Of a DNA stretch of 64,000 bases, positions 35,962 to 47,800 are shown in pieces. The position numbers and the translations under genes were made by a program. The stretch's first letter is position 1. Every line of letters starts with the position of its first letter. The notes beneath the pieces are model-generated. The model worked only from the letters and a program-made list of their open reading frames with translations, did not search any database and had not been told where the DNA came from. Origin of the DNA: Piscicola geometra (taxonomy: Eukaryota; Annelida; Clitellata; Hirudinida; Piscicolidae); NCBI GenBank assembly GCA_943735955.1, contig OX030958.1, positions 3,514,031-3,578,030 on the forward strand. Reading direction: 5' to 3'.

Positions 35962-38900
35962 GGTCATCATCATCATCATCATCATCACCAACCCAGAGCA
36001 TCTCCTAGCACGTGAAGGAACACTCCTCTCATGTTCAACTGAGCACTTGACTCTGGTGATGATGATGATGATGATGGTGACGATGGTGATGATGATGATG
36101 GTGGTTTTGTTCGCGATGAAGATGGCTGCGGTAGTGATATTGATGATTGATGGAAGAAATGTTGAAAGATTGGTGCTTTTGGTTACGTTGAGAATGCTAG
36201 ACTGACAAAGTCGCCATTATTCAATCCAGCCTTCCTGAACCATGCCATGTGCAGCAACCACTTGCAGCACCTCCACATAACAACCACCCACACCTCCACA
36301 TAGCAACCACCCCCACCTCCACATAGCAACCACCCACACCTCCACATAGCAACCACCCCCACCTCCACATAGCAACCACCCACACCTCCACATAGCAACC
36401 ACCTACACCTCAACATAGCAACCACCCACACCTCTACATAGCAACCACCCACACCCAACATAGCAACCACCTACACCTCAACATAGCAACCACCCACACC
36501 TCCACATAGCAACCACCCACACCTCCACATAGCAACCACCCACACCTCCACATAGCAACCACCCACACCTCCACATAGCAACCACCAACACCTCCACATA
36601 GCAACCACCCACACCTCCACATAACGACCACTCACTGATCTTGGCTTTCCCTCTGATTACGTCAACCTCCAATGCTCCATCCTCCATGTTCTCTACCACC
36701 TCTGAGACCTGCGTGGTGATGATAATGATTACGATAACGATGATGACGATAACGATGATGATGATGATCACGATAATGATAACGATAATAGTGATGAAAA
36801 TCATTTGCCTGAAAGAGATTGAAAGACCAAGGAACACCCAGCCCACCTTTTTGTTCAAATTCTCCTCCTCTTCTTCCTCCTCCTCCTTCACACCCTTCAA
36901 GTTCAGCTTCTCCTTCGCCATGTCACCTGCCGCTGTGTTGAAGTGCGTGATGGTGCAGGGCTGTGTGCTGAGGCGGCAGCATGCATGATAGGTGGAAGGT
37001 GCAAGGAAAAGCATGCATCTAGGTTGCTTCGTGATTAAGAAATCTTAACTACGATTGTTACTAAAATCATCATGATCATGATCACCCTCAATACCATAAT
37101 CATTATCATCGCGTCATCATCCTCATTATAACATCATCATCATAGTTCCTCTCATACACCTAGAAACCATTCCTGGCTTCGAAGTCTCCATGATTTTGCG
37201 TTTGTGCTGTCTTCATTACTGCCGTTATAGACGTTTCCACTACTGCATGCAGAAACCAGATTCTGCCTCTTCAACAGCAAGATACACCACCCTAAAGAAG
37301 CTAAAAAGCCGCATTATTTTAAAAGCCACCCTAACCACTGGAATCTTTGTGTGAGTGTCCTTGTGAGTTGCCGTGTGAGTGTCCGTGTGAATTGCCGTGT
37401 GAGTGTCCGTGTGAATTGCCGTGTGAATGTCCGTGTGCGTGTCCGTGCAGGAGTAGCAGTCCAACCAGGTTGATGAGGAAGCCAACGATGCCCACGTACA
37501 ACATCATCTTCTCGTGCTGTATCTTCTCCGTGTGTGTGAGTCTGTGTGTGTGTGTGTTTGTGTGGGTTTGTTTGTGTGTGTGTTTGTGTGTGTGTGTGGA
37601 CTGAGTCTTTCGACAGTGTCAAAGTTAAAATAAGAATGACTTTCACCAAGTTGGAAACAAAAATAGACACAGTTAATCAAAAAGTTAACTTTATAAACCT
37701 TTAATCCATTTACCAAAACTTTAAACTCGTTATCTGTTACTCAGTTAATTCTAATTTAACTTAAATTACCGTTAAACTTTTAATTAAATATATAAAAAAA
37801 CAAACAAATAAAGTTGGAAAGAATTAAATGAAACACAATATAATATTATAATATTAACTAATTGATTTTATTATTATTTATGTGAAAAAAAATCGATTAA
37901 CGGGTTGGTGTCCATATACATAAACCATTTTCTTATAATATATTCCCCAAATTATGTGTATCTCTGTGCTGCATAAATAAAAAATATTATTTGAATGTTG
38001 AACTACTCTGTCTCAAAAAACTTTGGAATTAATAAAATCCGAAAGAAAACAAATATTATTTTAAGTAGCAACTCGAGGGATGCACTTGAACGAAAGCAAA
38101 GCTTGACGCACATTTTTTGAATAAAAATCGAATTTTGAGAGCCACCAGTATTTTTCGGCTCCTGCTCCTGCTATTGACCATTCTGAATCCACCCATGCAC
38201 TCACCTCTCTATTGCCTCTGTCAAGATGGTGAAGCAGAGAGCCACCAAAAAGACTGAATTCACCAACGCACCAACCACCTCTGCCCTCGCCCAGCCGTAC
38301 GTGTTCTTGCGAGACCTTAGCTTGGAGATCTTTGAGAGAATGGTTGGGTGGGGTTTGGGATGGAAATGGTTGGGTGGGAATGGTTGAGTCGGGATAGTTT
38401 CTGTGATGGTGTGGAAAAAAGTGGTAATTGTGGGTGGGTGGGCTGGGAGGGTAGGATGGTGAAAAGATAAATGGTTGACAATATGATCTTGGGAATAAGA
38501 TTGAAAGAAGACAAATATACACCAGTCCCCATTGCAAGCACTCACCCTGACAGACGCAATGCCAACCACCAAGGCAACCACATCTGACAACATGTGGTAG
38601 GAGTCACCTATCATTGCAAGGGATCTGTAGGCATGATGATGATGATGATGGTGGTTATTAAGTAGTGATCATGGATGGAGTGATTGGGGTGTGGCGGGAA
38701 TGGTGGTGGTGATAATGATGGTGAGTGTGGTGACGATGGGTGATTTAAAGATAATGTTGGCTGATGTGGTGATATGTGAGATGATGATGATGATTATGAT
38801 GAGTGATTTATTGATAAAGGTGGGTAATATTTAAACAACTAAATAAAACTAAAACGAATATATAAACCATTTTCAGGACACATCCCTACCTTGTCACATG

Positions 38901-38996
38901 GCCAACAATTAGTTCAACAAGGAAGAAACTGAATGTGAGAGCAAGCATGGAGCCTAGTCGGCATGTCTTGGAGCGTAAAAATAATCGTAAATTCAT
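33896..38996 (-). CDS. SLC30A1: ZnT1-type zinc exporter (SLC30 family)
   Basis: Cation-diffusion-facilitator that exports cytosolic zinc by proton antiport at the plasma membrane. Exons in coding order: 38890-38996, 38546-38624, 38205-38329, 38146-38161 (tentative microexon), 37336-37516, 36847-36926, 36636-36708, 35993-36052, 35739-35820, 35342-35385, 35117-35199, 34876-34955, 34646-34748, 33896-34153; 456 codons plus stop. Start MNLRLFLRSKTCRLG precedes TM1. TM2 carries GDSYHMLSDVVAL and TM5 carries FLHVLGDALGS; both hold the His-x3-Asp zinc site. His rather than Asn in TM2 argues for zinc, not the manganese-type SLC30A10. The TM4-5 loop is His-rich (LLLLHGHAHGHSHGNSHGHS). The cytosolic C-terminal domain has KESSLILLQTVPTHI, HEFHVWQLAGNRIIASAHI and GIHSTTIQPEF, then a Cys-rich tail (CLLECGPDKKCHEDTCC). 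Confidence 0.9.
34158..34275 (+). repeat. (GT)n tract at the acceptor of the last SLC30A1 intron
   Basis: GTGTGTGTGAGTGT-type repeat; in the gene's sense strand it is (CACACA)n ending at the acceptor of exon 33896-34153. Confidence 0.95.
34541..34645 (+). repeat. (CA)n tract at the donor of the last SLC30A1 intron
   Basis: About 100 bases of nearly pure (CA)n; in the gene's sense strand it is (GT)n beginning exactly at the splice donor after exon 34646-34748. Confidence 0.97.
34957..35075 (+). repeat. Interrupted (GT)n in SLC30A1 intron
   Basis: GTGTGTGTATTTGTGT units adjoining the acceptor of exon 34876-34955. In sense orientation this is (CACACAAATACA)n. Confidence 0.9.
35576..35738 (+). 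repeat. CCATCTACCCA-type array at an SLC30A1 donor
   Basis: Units of 12-16 bases (ACCCACCCATCTACCC); in sense orientation it is GTGGGTGGGTAGATGG and starts at the donor after exon 35739-35820. Confidence 0.9.
35828..35992 (+). repeat. (CAT)n filling SLC30A1 intron 8
   Basis: Almost the whole intron between exons 35739-35820 and 35993-36052 is (CAT)n with scattered GTC and ACC variants. Confidence 0.95.
36270..36630 (+). repeat. 23-bp CACATAGCAACCACCCACACCTC minisatellite (SLC30A1 intron 7)
   Basis: About 15 copies of a 23-base unit, CACATAGCAACCACCCACAC plus CTC, with a few substitutions. In sense orientation it starts just after the donor of exon 36636-36708. Confidence 0.93.
37350..37440 (-). 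repeat. 24-bp coding repeat in the His-rich loop of SLC30A1
   Basis: A 24-base unit encoding HGNSHGHS is repeated about three times inside exon 37336-37516. It forms the cytosolic histidine-rich loop between TM4 and TM5, which in ZnT proteins binds zinc and tunes transport. Confidence 0.85.
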
Positions 38997-39717
38997 TTCG
39001 ACTGAAAAAATATATTTGTTGATGAAGAGTAGGAGGTAGTTGAGAGGTTGAGCAAAATGCTGATGGAAAGTAATAGGACAAGATGAAGACTCCAGGTGGT
39101 TTGATAAATAGGCCTGTAAATGAAACAATAGAATAAATAGGCTAAATATTTAAAGTTTAAATTTGAAACTATGGAAAAATATAAACAATATTAAATTAGG
39201 CTAATTATTAGGCTATAATAGTCGCTATGTGGTTATTTTAAGAACTATTTTAAAACATGTGATAAAACATAAACTAAACCCGCCTACAATTGAAGATATT
39301 ATTATAATTTCCTGAACAAATACTGTTATCAGATTATTATAAGTAAATTGTGAGAACGTAAAACAACAATCACTAATCTAGAATGATCGCAAAACTAGCA
39401 GTGATTATTTCTGTGTTCACTTTTTAACCTTTGTAGTGAAGAATTTTTAAAAGAAAGTGAATAACAAAACTGATATTTTCTTAATCATATTCAAGGTTTT
39501 TGAAATTGATTAATGTGTAAAAAAAAATGTGAGAAATTATATTTTCTATAATTTCACATGTATATTATTCAGTTTAACAAATAGATTTTTCTATTTTTAT
39601 TTTAAAATCGCCTTATACACCTCCCGCAATCATTATATAAGATCTCAAAACTATCATCTTAAAGATAAATAATAATCACAACGATTTAAAAAAAAATGCC
39701 CCTTGATTTTTTAAAAG
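38997..39717. other. Intergenic between SLC30A1 and the nucleolin-like gene
   Basis: AT-rich, about 720 bases between the SLC30A1 ATG and the stop of the upstream nucleolin-like gene; both genes read on the minus strand. It presumably contains the 3' end of one and the promoter of the other. An AATAAA on the minus strand lies near 39597-39602. Confidence 0.45.
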
Positions 39718-42697
39718 TTAAGATTTCTTGGTTCTTGCAAAGCAGACGGTAAGCTTACAACCATCCACCTCTACACCACCCTCTCTCTCGAAGTATCCCC
39801 TACACACAGAAGCTTCTTTGAAGGTCACCAGGGCGTACCTGTTGATGGAGACGAACAGTGTACAAAACAAATATTGGAAAAAAATTAAAAATAAAATAAA
39901 ACCTATTCTTAGCGTAATAGTCAACCTAATTCAAAATTACAAGTAATTAACAAAAATCATAAAAACATTAAAAAATGGGAAAATCAGCACTAAAACGAAT
40001 AGCACAAGCGCAACCCCAGCCTGACTCACCCCACAGCGACTTTCTCCTTCTTCTTCATGGGCAGACTGACTTCAGAGCAGCCCTCAAACGCCTCCTTCAA
40101 CTTCTCCTCGCTGATCGCCTCCTTGTTGAAGCCTGTGACGTAGAGCCTCTTCGTGTCGATGTCTGCAGAGGCCTTCTTTGTCTCGCCATTGTGCTGTGCC
40201 TGTGAAGGTGCATCAGGTCAAGTGTTGAGTCTTGACAGCTCAGTCATTTTGAAAGCACTTGTGCTGAACCTAAACTACCATGCAAATGAGGATCACCTCG
40301 CATCAAACCTTTAAAGAATATAAAAACGAACTAAACAGGCTATACAAATGGCATATAACTTCGCATATTTTCAAACTCTCCCTCCCTCCTCTACACCAGC
40401 CAAAGCACCTTGAACTTGTCACTCTTCTCTCCCACGTAGTCCACTTCCAACTCACACCCCTTGACTTTCTTGCCTCGCAACTTCTCGATATTCCGATCCA
40501 CGGCACTCTCACTCTCGAACTTCAGATAGGCGACGCTGTTCGTGCAAGCGCAAACCGTTTTTAGGCTTTAAAACAATCTAAATGATCAATCATTGTGTAA
40601 TAATAGAAGCATAACAATAACAGAAATGTATCAATGCGACGGGTAATATGTATTAAAATTGAAATAAAAATAACACTCACAATTTAGGACCACCATCTTT
40701 CTTCTTGAGAAACGTCGTCTTAATGGTGGCATCGACCACGTCGGCACTGAGCTTCCTCAGATCGGCCTCGGCCACCCTCTCGCTCAGACCCGTCACGTAG
40801 AGGTGTCTCTTGTTGTCTTCAGCTATGTTGAGAGTTGTGGTGGTTGTGGGTTAGGGTTAGGTTAGTAGTGATTGTGATATGAATATGCATCTCTAGATCA
40901 CCTTTCCTCTTTTCCTGTTCAGCTTGCAATTGCTCCAAACCCTCCACCTCCTCCTCCACCACCTCCTCCTCTTCTTTTTTCTTCTCTCCACCACTCTTCT
41001 TCCTCTTCTTTAATGATGCACTTACTTCACTTACAGCTCCATTCTTTTCGCCTTGTTAAACAAAGTAGTATTTGGAATTTTTCAGATTCAAGTCAATATA
41101 TAATTTAATAGATAAAATACTAATATACAAAATAATTTTGATAATAATGGAAAAAAATAATAAAAACAATACTTTTTTTGGCCACTTCATCTTCGTCATC
41201 ATCATCTACTGATTTCCTCTTCTTTTTCTGGCTTTGTGACTCCGTTGGCACATCTTAATGATCATTAATGTGGGATGAAACATAAACTTTAATGAATTAT
41301 GTGGTTGATCCTGAAGTGAATGAATACAATATTGTTGTGAACTTTCTTCATCAACAGTTTACAAGAATATGTAAGCCAACAGAAGAAACCTACCAGGTTC
41401 AACTTTGGGCGACTTCTCACCCCTTGCAGGAGACTTGGCGACCTTTGCAGGCGTCTGCTTCTTGGCGCTCTTTGGCGTTGTCACTTTCGCCTTCTTCACT
41501 TCCTTTGGGGTGCTGACAGGTAATCCCAACAAGTCCTTTAAGGATGTATATGAGCGTGTGAATCATCAATCGAATGCAACAATAATCATTATTCAATAAT
41601 GCATTATGCTTGCAAAACGTATTGCGTTCTGCATGAAAAGAACTATAATTTAAGATCGTACTAATTTATTGTAGGACACACTTGAACTTATTTCAAAGCG
41701 CTAGATAAATACATTTGAGTTATTTATTGATACTAAGTTTAAAAAGACGTCTTCAAATTTGAAAAAGACGAATTAAACAAAGACAATAAAACTTAAGATA
41801 TATCAATACTTAAATTCACCTTTAACATTATTAGATTTTTAATTCCAATATATTAATTCTAGTTACATTAACCTATATATTTTGAATTATTGAGTATCTA
41901 AAAAACTAATAAAAATAATTTTTGATTTACTTTCGAATGAAAAGTTTCAAAATTTTTTGGTTTGATTGATCTAGTTATTATTGCATTTATTATTATTATT
42001 ATTAGTGAATTTTTAAATGTATCAAAATTCTTGTGGAAGGTTTAAAAATAAATATTTAGATTAAGAACTAAATATTATTTTTTTGGTGTTTTATCATAAC
42101 AGCGTCACCCTAAAACCGTTATTTAAACGTTAAACGATCATTCGAATTTAATTTCAGTATAAATAGACAAATACCATCTGAATCCGCTTGTTTTAAAAAA
42201 ATTCGATCTCTTTTGTCCCATGAATTGAAAATAAAAAAGAAGAAACCGTTGATTGAGAAAGAAAATGAAAATAGGGAAAAGAAAAAAAGAGTAGAAAAAG
42301 ACTTTAAAAAAAATAAAATTCAAGGTCAAGAAGGTTGAAGAAAATGAATGGGTGAGAATTGTATGAATAAAACTGTTTTTTTAAATATCAAGATAATTTA
42401 ATATAAATTCAAATAAATTAAAATTCAAAAAAGTTTACATTCAAAAAAGTTTAAATTCAAAAAAGTTTAAATTCAAAAAAGTTTAAATTCAAATAATTAA
42501 AAAAAAATAGTCTAAATTGAACTTGAAAAAAATGAAAACTTCAGATAAAGGAGAAGAATTGAAAATGAGAACATGAAAATGAAAACACTACTACAACTAC
42601 CACCAATACTACTACTATTTATCATGGCGAAAGAAGGGATTTTCATCTCTGCTTCTGACTATGAAAACTACTACTACTACTACTACTACTACCACTA

Positions 42698-42751
<54 letters not shown>

Positions 42752-42793
42752 ATACTACTACTACTCCTACTACTTCTAATACTACTACTACTC

Positions 42794-42859
<66 letters not shown>

Positions 42860-42939
42860 ACACTATTCATCAGGATGGAAGGAAAGATTTTAATCTCTGC
42901 TTCTGACTATGAAAACTACTACTACTATTCATCCTCCTA

Positions 42940-42974
<35 letters not shown>

Positions 42975-43088
42975 GCTAATACTACTAATACTATTCATCA
43001 GGATGGAAGGAGGGATTTTCATCTCTGCTTCTGACTATGAAAACTACTACTACTACTACTACTCCTCCTCCTACTACTATTACTACTT

Positions 43089-43120
<32 letters not shown>

Positions 43121-43155
43121 CCTCCTACTACTACTACTCCTCCTCCTACTACTAT

Positions 43156-43216
<61 letters not shown>

Positions 43217-43522
43217 CCTCCTACTACTACTACTATTCATCAGGATGGAAAGAGGGATTTTCATCTCTGCTTCTGACTGTGAAAACTACTACTACTACTC
43301 ATCCTCCTACTATTACTACTCCTCCTCCTACTACTACTACTACTTCTAATACAACTAATACTATTCATCAGGATGGAAGGAGGGATTTTCATCTCTGCTT
43401 CTGACTATGAAAACTACTACTACTACTACTACTCCTCCTCCTACTACTATTACTACTTCTACTACTACTACTACTACTACTACTCATCCTCCTACTACTA
43501 CTACTCCTCCTCCTACTACTAT

Positions 43523-43568
<46 letters not shown>

Positions 43569-44365
43569 CCTCCTACTACTACTACTATTCATCAGGATGG
43601 AAAGAGGGATTTTCATCTCTGCTTCTGACTGTGAAAACTACTACTACTACTCATCCTCCTACTACTACTACTCCTCCTCCTACTACTACTACTACTACTA
43701 CTCATCCTCCTACTACTACTACTACTCCTAACACTATTCATCAGGATGGAAGGAGGGATTTTAATTTCTGCTTCTGACTATGAAAACTAATACTAATACT
43801 TCTACTACTACTACTAATAATAATAAAACTAAAAATCCTTTTTCACCAAGAACACTCGTTATTTCAATAACTTTCAATAATATTTTCAGACATTTAATTA
43901 TTTCATTTTTTCCATATATACAAATATACATGAAAAATCTGTTCCTTTACTTCAGACAGAAATAAACATGCCCCTGCCTCACACTTACTTTTTATAGTTC
44001 ACTCACTAATTATTTGTATAACGCCTTTTGCGAAAAGAACAAAAGCGCTCAATAGTTTAGTAACTAAATGACATTTTCAACGCAAAAAAGACATACACTG
44101 ATATCTTCCTGCGTGAGATCATCGGCTCCACTGTTCTTCCTCTTCCTACCTTCACTCTTCGGTGTCAGCGCCTTAAGTTTTGATAAAATTAATATATTCA
44201 ACATTTTTGATGGAATGGAAGTTTATGAGTTTTGTAATAAACAGAATTGACATATTACTAAAGTCTTGCATTGTTGAAATACTCATTACCTAAATTTTTT
44301 CGAAGTACTATTTGGAAATATACCTTTTTGGGAGAAATCTTTTCTTTCATCTTGTTTGCCAGCAT
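39718..44365 (-). CDS. Nucleolin-like protein with two RRMs
   Basis: Exons in coding order: 44324-44365 (MLANKMKEKISPKK), 44099-44171, one or more unseen exons, 41394-41512, 41173-41253, 40902-41051, 40681-40822, 40409-40535, 40030-40199, 39718-39838. All visible joins are in phase except 44099 to 41512, which needs an extra exon of length 1 modulo 3. The N-terminal part is Lys/Pro/Thr-rich (ALTPKSEGRKRK, STPKEVKKAKVTTPKSAKK), then acidic-basic (SVDDDDEDE, KKKEEEEVVEEE), as in nucleolin. RRM1: RHLYVTGLSE (RNP2) and FVAYLKFES (RNP1). RRM2: KRLYVTGFNK and VGYALVTFKE, ending CFARTKKS. Vertebrate nucleolin has four RRMs and an RGG tail, both missing here. Nucleolin-type rRNA processing is therefore an inference; another acidic RRM protein is possible. 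Confidence 0.75.
41513..44098. other. Large intron region of the nucleolin-like gene
   Basis: 41513-42600 is AT-rich with no visible exon. 42430-42500 repeats AAAAAAGTTTAAATTC four times. 42610-43790 is the compound trinucleotide array described separately. The missing exon required by phase should lie here. Confidence 0.5.
42610..43795 (+). repeat. Compound (CTA)n / GGATTTTCATCTCTGCTTC array
   Basis: A 55-60 base unique segment (CATCAGGATGGAAGGAGGGA, then TTTTCATCTCTGCTTCTGAC, then TATGAAAA) occurs seven times, near 42625, 42870, 43000, 43240, 43370, 43600 and 43742, separated by (CTA)n tracts with CTC variants. 43000-43370 and 43370-43740 form a near-identical higher-order duplication of about 370 bases. 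Confidence 0.93.
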
Positions 44366-44884
44366 GTTTAAAGTTAAATTAACTATTTTATCGGCTAGTT
44401 ATTACATAGAGCTAATATTACTTTTTAGTTTATAATTATAATTATAAAACTTAAAAATCACAAGTAAAAAATTGTTTGTATGTAATCATGAATTTTTACA
44501 ATGGTTTTAAAGCAATATTAATAAAAAAAATGAGTTGAAAGATTGGATAATTTAAATAATTTTAAGGTTTTAGTATAACAAAATATAATTATTTTGTTTA
44601 TTTAAGCAATTTTAAATTAACTACATTTTAATTTTTCACCTGTGATTTATCCTAACTTTTAACCGCCCCAATCAAAATAATTTTACCACCAAACTTTGGT
44701 GACCAAAGGAACCTCAACGAGTAAAAGCGTCTATAAGTCTTATACTTATTTCAATTATATTTCTTATACTATAAGACTTATAGTATAAGAAATATAATTG
44801 AAATAGAATGGGCTCAAAATATTAATACAATATTAAAAAAAGAAAAAACACTTAATTAATCTTCAAATGGTATTTAAATAAAAC
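44366..44884. promoter_or_regulatory. Divergent intergenic region (nucleolin-like gene / MGAT5)
   Basis: 519 bases between two ATGs pointing away from each other, so probably a shared or back-to-back promoter. It contains the perfect 59-base palindrome at 44747-44805, the main recognisable structure. CTTTTAACCGCCCCAATCAA at about 44657-44676 is a GC-richer island with an inverted CCAAT-like box on one strand. Confidence 0.5.
44747..44805. repeat. Perfect palindrome with 29-base arms
   Basis: Left arm 44747-44775 (TATTTCAATTATATTTCTTA, then TACTATAAG), one central A at 44776, right arm 44777-44805 its exact reverse complement. It can form a stable cruciform or an RNA hairpin. Confidence 0.95.
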
Positions 44885-47800
44885 ATGCGGAAAAAAAGAT
44901 CAAAATATAAGCTTTTATTGGTATTGTGTCTGATCGTTTCACTAGGGCATTTTATATATTTTCTTGAATTTTTCCATGATGATAGTAGTCTTTTAGATCC
45001 AGGTAAGAGCTTACTTAAGCCATGCTTGCAGAATATAACTTCACATTTAAAATATGAATGTATAATGAATAAAGAATTGATAAATAATCTGTTGAAATGT
45101 TTCTTCAAAGACAATATTGACATAGATCGTCTTCTCCCAGACATTTTTCTCCAAAATGAACCAACCAACAACCCTAGCTTCCAAAACAAGGATGGAAACA
45201 ATCTCAAATTTGAGTTTGAAAATGATTCAAAAAAGCAAAAATCTCTCAACAATACATCCCTACTCTTTCACCACGCAACGACCTTTAGTTACTTCATGCA
45301 GCACTTGGCGTCTGATTGGCACTACTGGTGGATTTCCCATCGCATACAGCAGACGTGGCCCAACCTCAAAAAGTCCTCCATAAGCCTGGTGGGCACTTGC
45401 AAGGAGTACATAGGCATCCGCAAAAAGGTCGCTTTTTCAATAAGTGATTTATAAATGAAGTAGTTGTAAGATGATTAGTCGACTTTTTGCACCTGCATCA
45501 ACTCCTAATAAAAACCATTAAAACCAATCATATCATCAATCTTCCACAAACAATTGACCAATAAAATATTCTTAGCCTAAATTCTCATTTTTTCAAATTT
45601 GTACTTTTCAGTCTTAAAACCACAAATTAACCACCAACCACACCGCTTAAACAAACAACCAATCCCACCACTTCAACCACCAACCAACCACACCACTTAA
45701 ACCACCAACCAATCCCACCACTTAAACCATTAACCAACCAACCAACTACACCACCACCAGATCCTCCTCATCCCAGGCTTCTTAAGTCTCACAAACTTCG
45801 CTCACAAACAATCCATCGAGCATGGAGGTCCTCTGGGAGAACTGACCCAGTGGTCTGACCTAATGGGCGCCTCCCTTGCCCTTTGCCACGACGTCGCCAT
45901 TAAAGTCGACCTCAAGATGGTCGCCTATGAGTGCGTGGAGGAGGAGTGGAGGGGAGGTGGGATTAAGGTGGAGGAGGGGGGGTTGAGGTGGAGGAGGGAG
46001 AGGGGGGTTGAGGGAGATGGGGAAAAAAGAGATGAGGAGGAAAAATAGAAGAAGGAGGGGATGAAGTAAGGAAGTAGAGAATGAAGAGGCCGAGAAAGGA
46101 TATTTATTGATAGCTTGATGTTTGCCGATTGCTAAAGAATTGTACATACTTGGCTGTTAATTAGACTTCTTTTGTGATTTTCATCATAATATCACTACGC
46201 TAGACCTCATCCATCCATGCACCACTCATCCATGCACCACTCATCCATGCACCACTCATCCATGCACCACTCATCCATGCACCATTCATCCATGCACCAC
46301 TCATCCATGCACCACTCATCCATGCACCACTCATCCATGCACCATTCATCCATGCACCACTCATCCATGCACCACTCATCCATGCACCACTCATCCATGC
46401 ACCACTCATCCATGCACCACTCATCCATGCACCATTCATCCACGCACCCTTCATCCATGCACCATTCATCCATGCACCATTCATCCATGCACCACTCATC
46501 CATGCACCACTCATCCATGCACCATTCATCCATGCACCACTCATCCATGCACCACTCATCCATGCACCACTCATCCATGCACCACTCATCCATGCACCAT
46601 TCATCCATGCACCACTCATCCATGCACCACTCATCCATGCACCACTCATCCATGCACCACTCATCCATGCACCACTCATCCATGCACCATTCATCCACGC
46701 ACCCTTCATCCATGCACCATTCATCCATGCACCATTCATCCATGCACCACTCATCCATGCACCACTCATCCATGCACCATTCATCCATGCACCACTCATC
46801 CATGCACCACTCATCCATGCACCACTCATCCATGCACCACTCATCCATGCACCACTCATCCATGCACCACCCATCCATGCACCACTCATCCATGCACCAT
46901 TCATCCATGCACCACCCATCCATGCACCACTCATCCATGCACCATTCATCCATGCACCACTCATCCATGCACCACTCATCCATGCACCACTCATCCATGC
47001 ACCACTCATCCATGCACCACTCATCAATGCACCACTCATCCATGCACCATTCATCCATGCACCACTCATCCATGCACCACTCATCCATGCACCACTCATC
47101 CATGCACCACTCATCCATGCACCATTCATCCATGCACCATTCATCCATGCACCACTCATCCATGCACCACTCATCCATGCACCATTCATCCATGCACCAC
47201 TCATCCATGCACCACTCATCCATGCACCACTCATCAATGCACCACTCATCCATGCACCATTCATCCATGCACCACTCATCCATGCACCACTCATCCATGC
47301 ACCACTCATCCATGCACCACTCATCCATGCACCATTCATCCATGCACCATTCATCCATGCACCACTCATCCATGCACCACTCATCCATGCACCATTCATC
47401 CATGCACCACTCATCCATGCACCACTCATCCATGCACCACCCATCCATGCACCACTCATCCATGCACCACCCATCCATGCACCACTCATCCATGCACCAT
47501 TCATCCATGCACCATTCATCCATGCACCACTCATCCATGCACCACTCATCCATGCACCACTCATCCATGCAACACTCATCCATGCACCACTCATCCATGC
47601 ACCACTCATCCATGCACCATTCATCCATGCACCATTCATCCATGCACCACCCATCCATGCACCACTCATCCATGCACCACTCATCCATGCACCACTCATC
47701 CATGCACCACTCATCCATGCACCATTCATCCATGCACCACTCATCCATGCACCACTCATCCATGCACCATTCATCCATGCACCATTCATCCATGCACCAT

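Noticed and set aside
36183..36260. Extra SLC30A1 exon (segment MAWFRKAGLNNGDF)
   Set aside because: The frames that fit the flanking phases hit a stop. Direct joining of 36636 to 36052 is in phase and matches the family (KSSAQLNMRGVF).
37900..38060. Independent gene between SLC30A1 exons 37516 and 38205
   Set aside because: Only AT-rich sequence and a short open frame with no recognisable segment; it is intronic.
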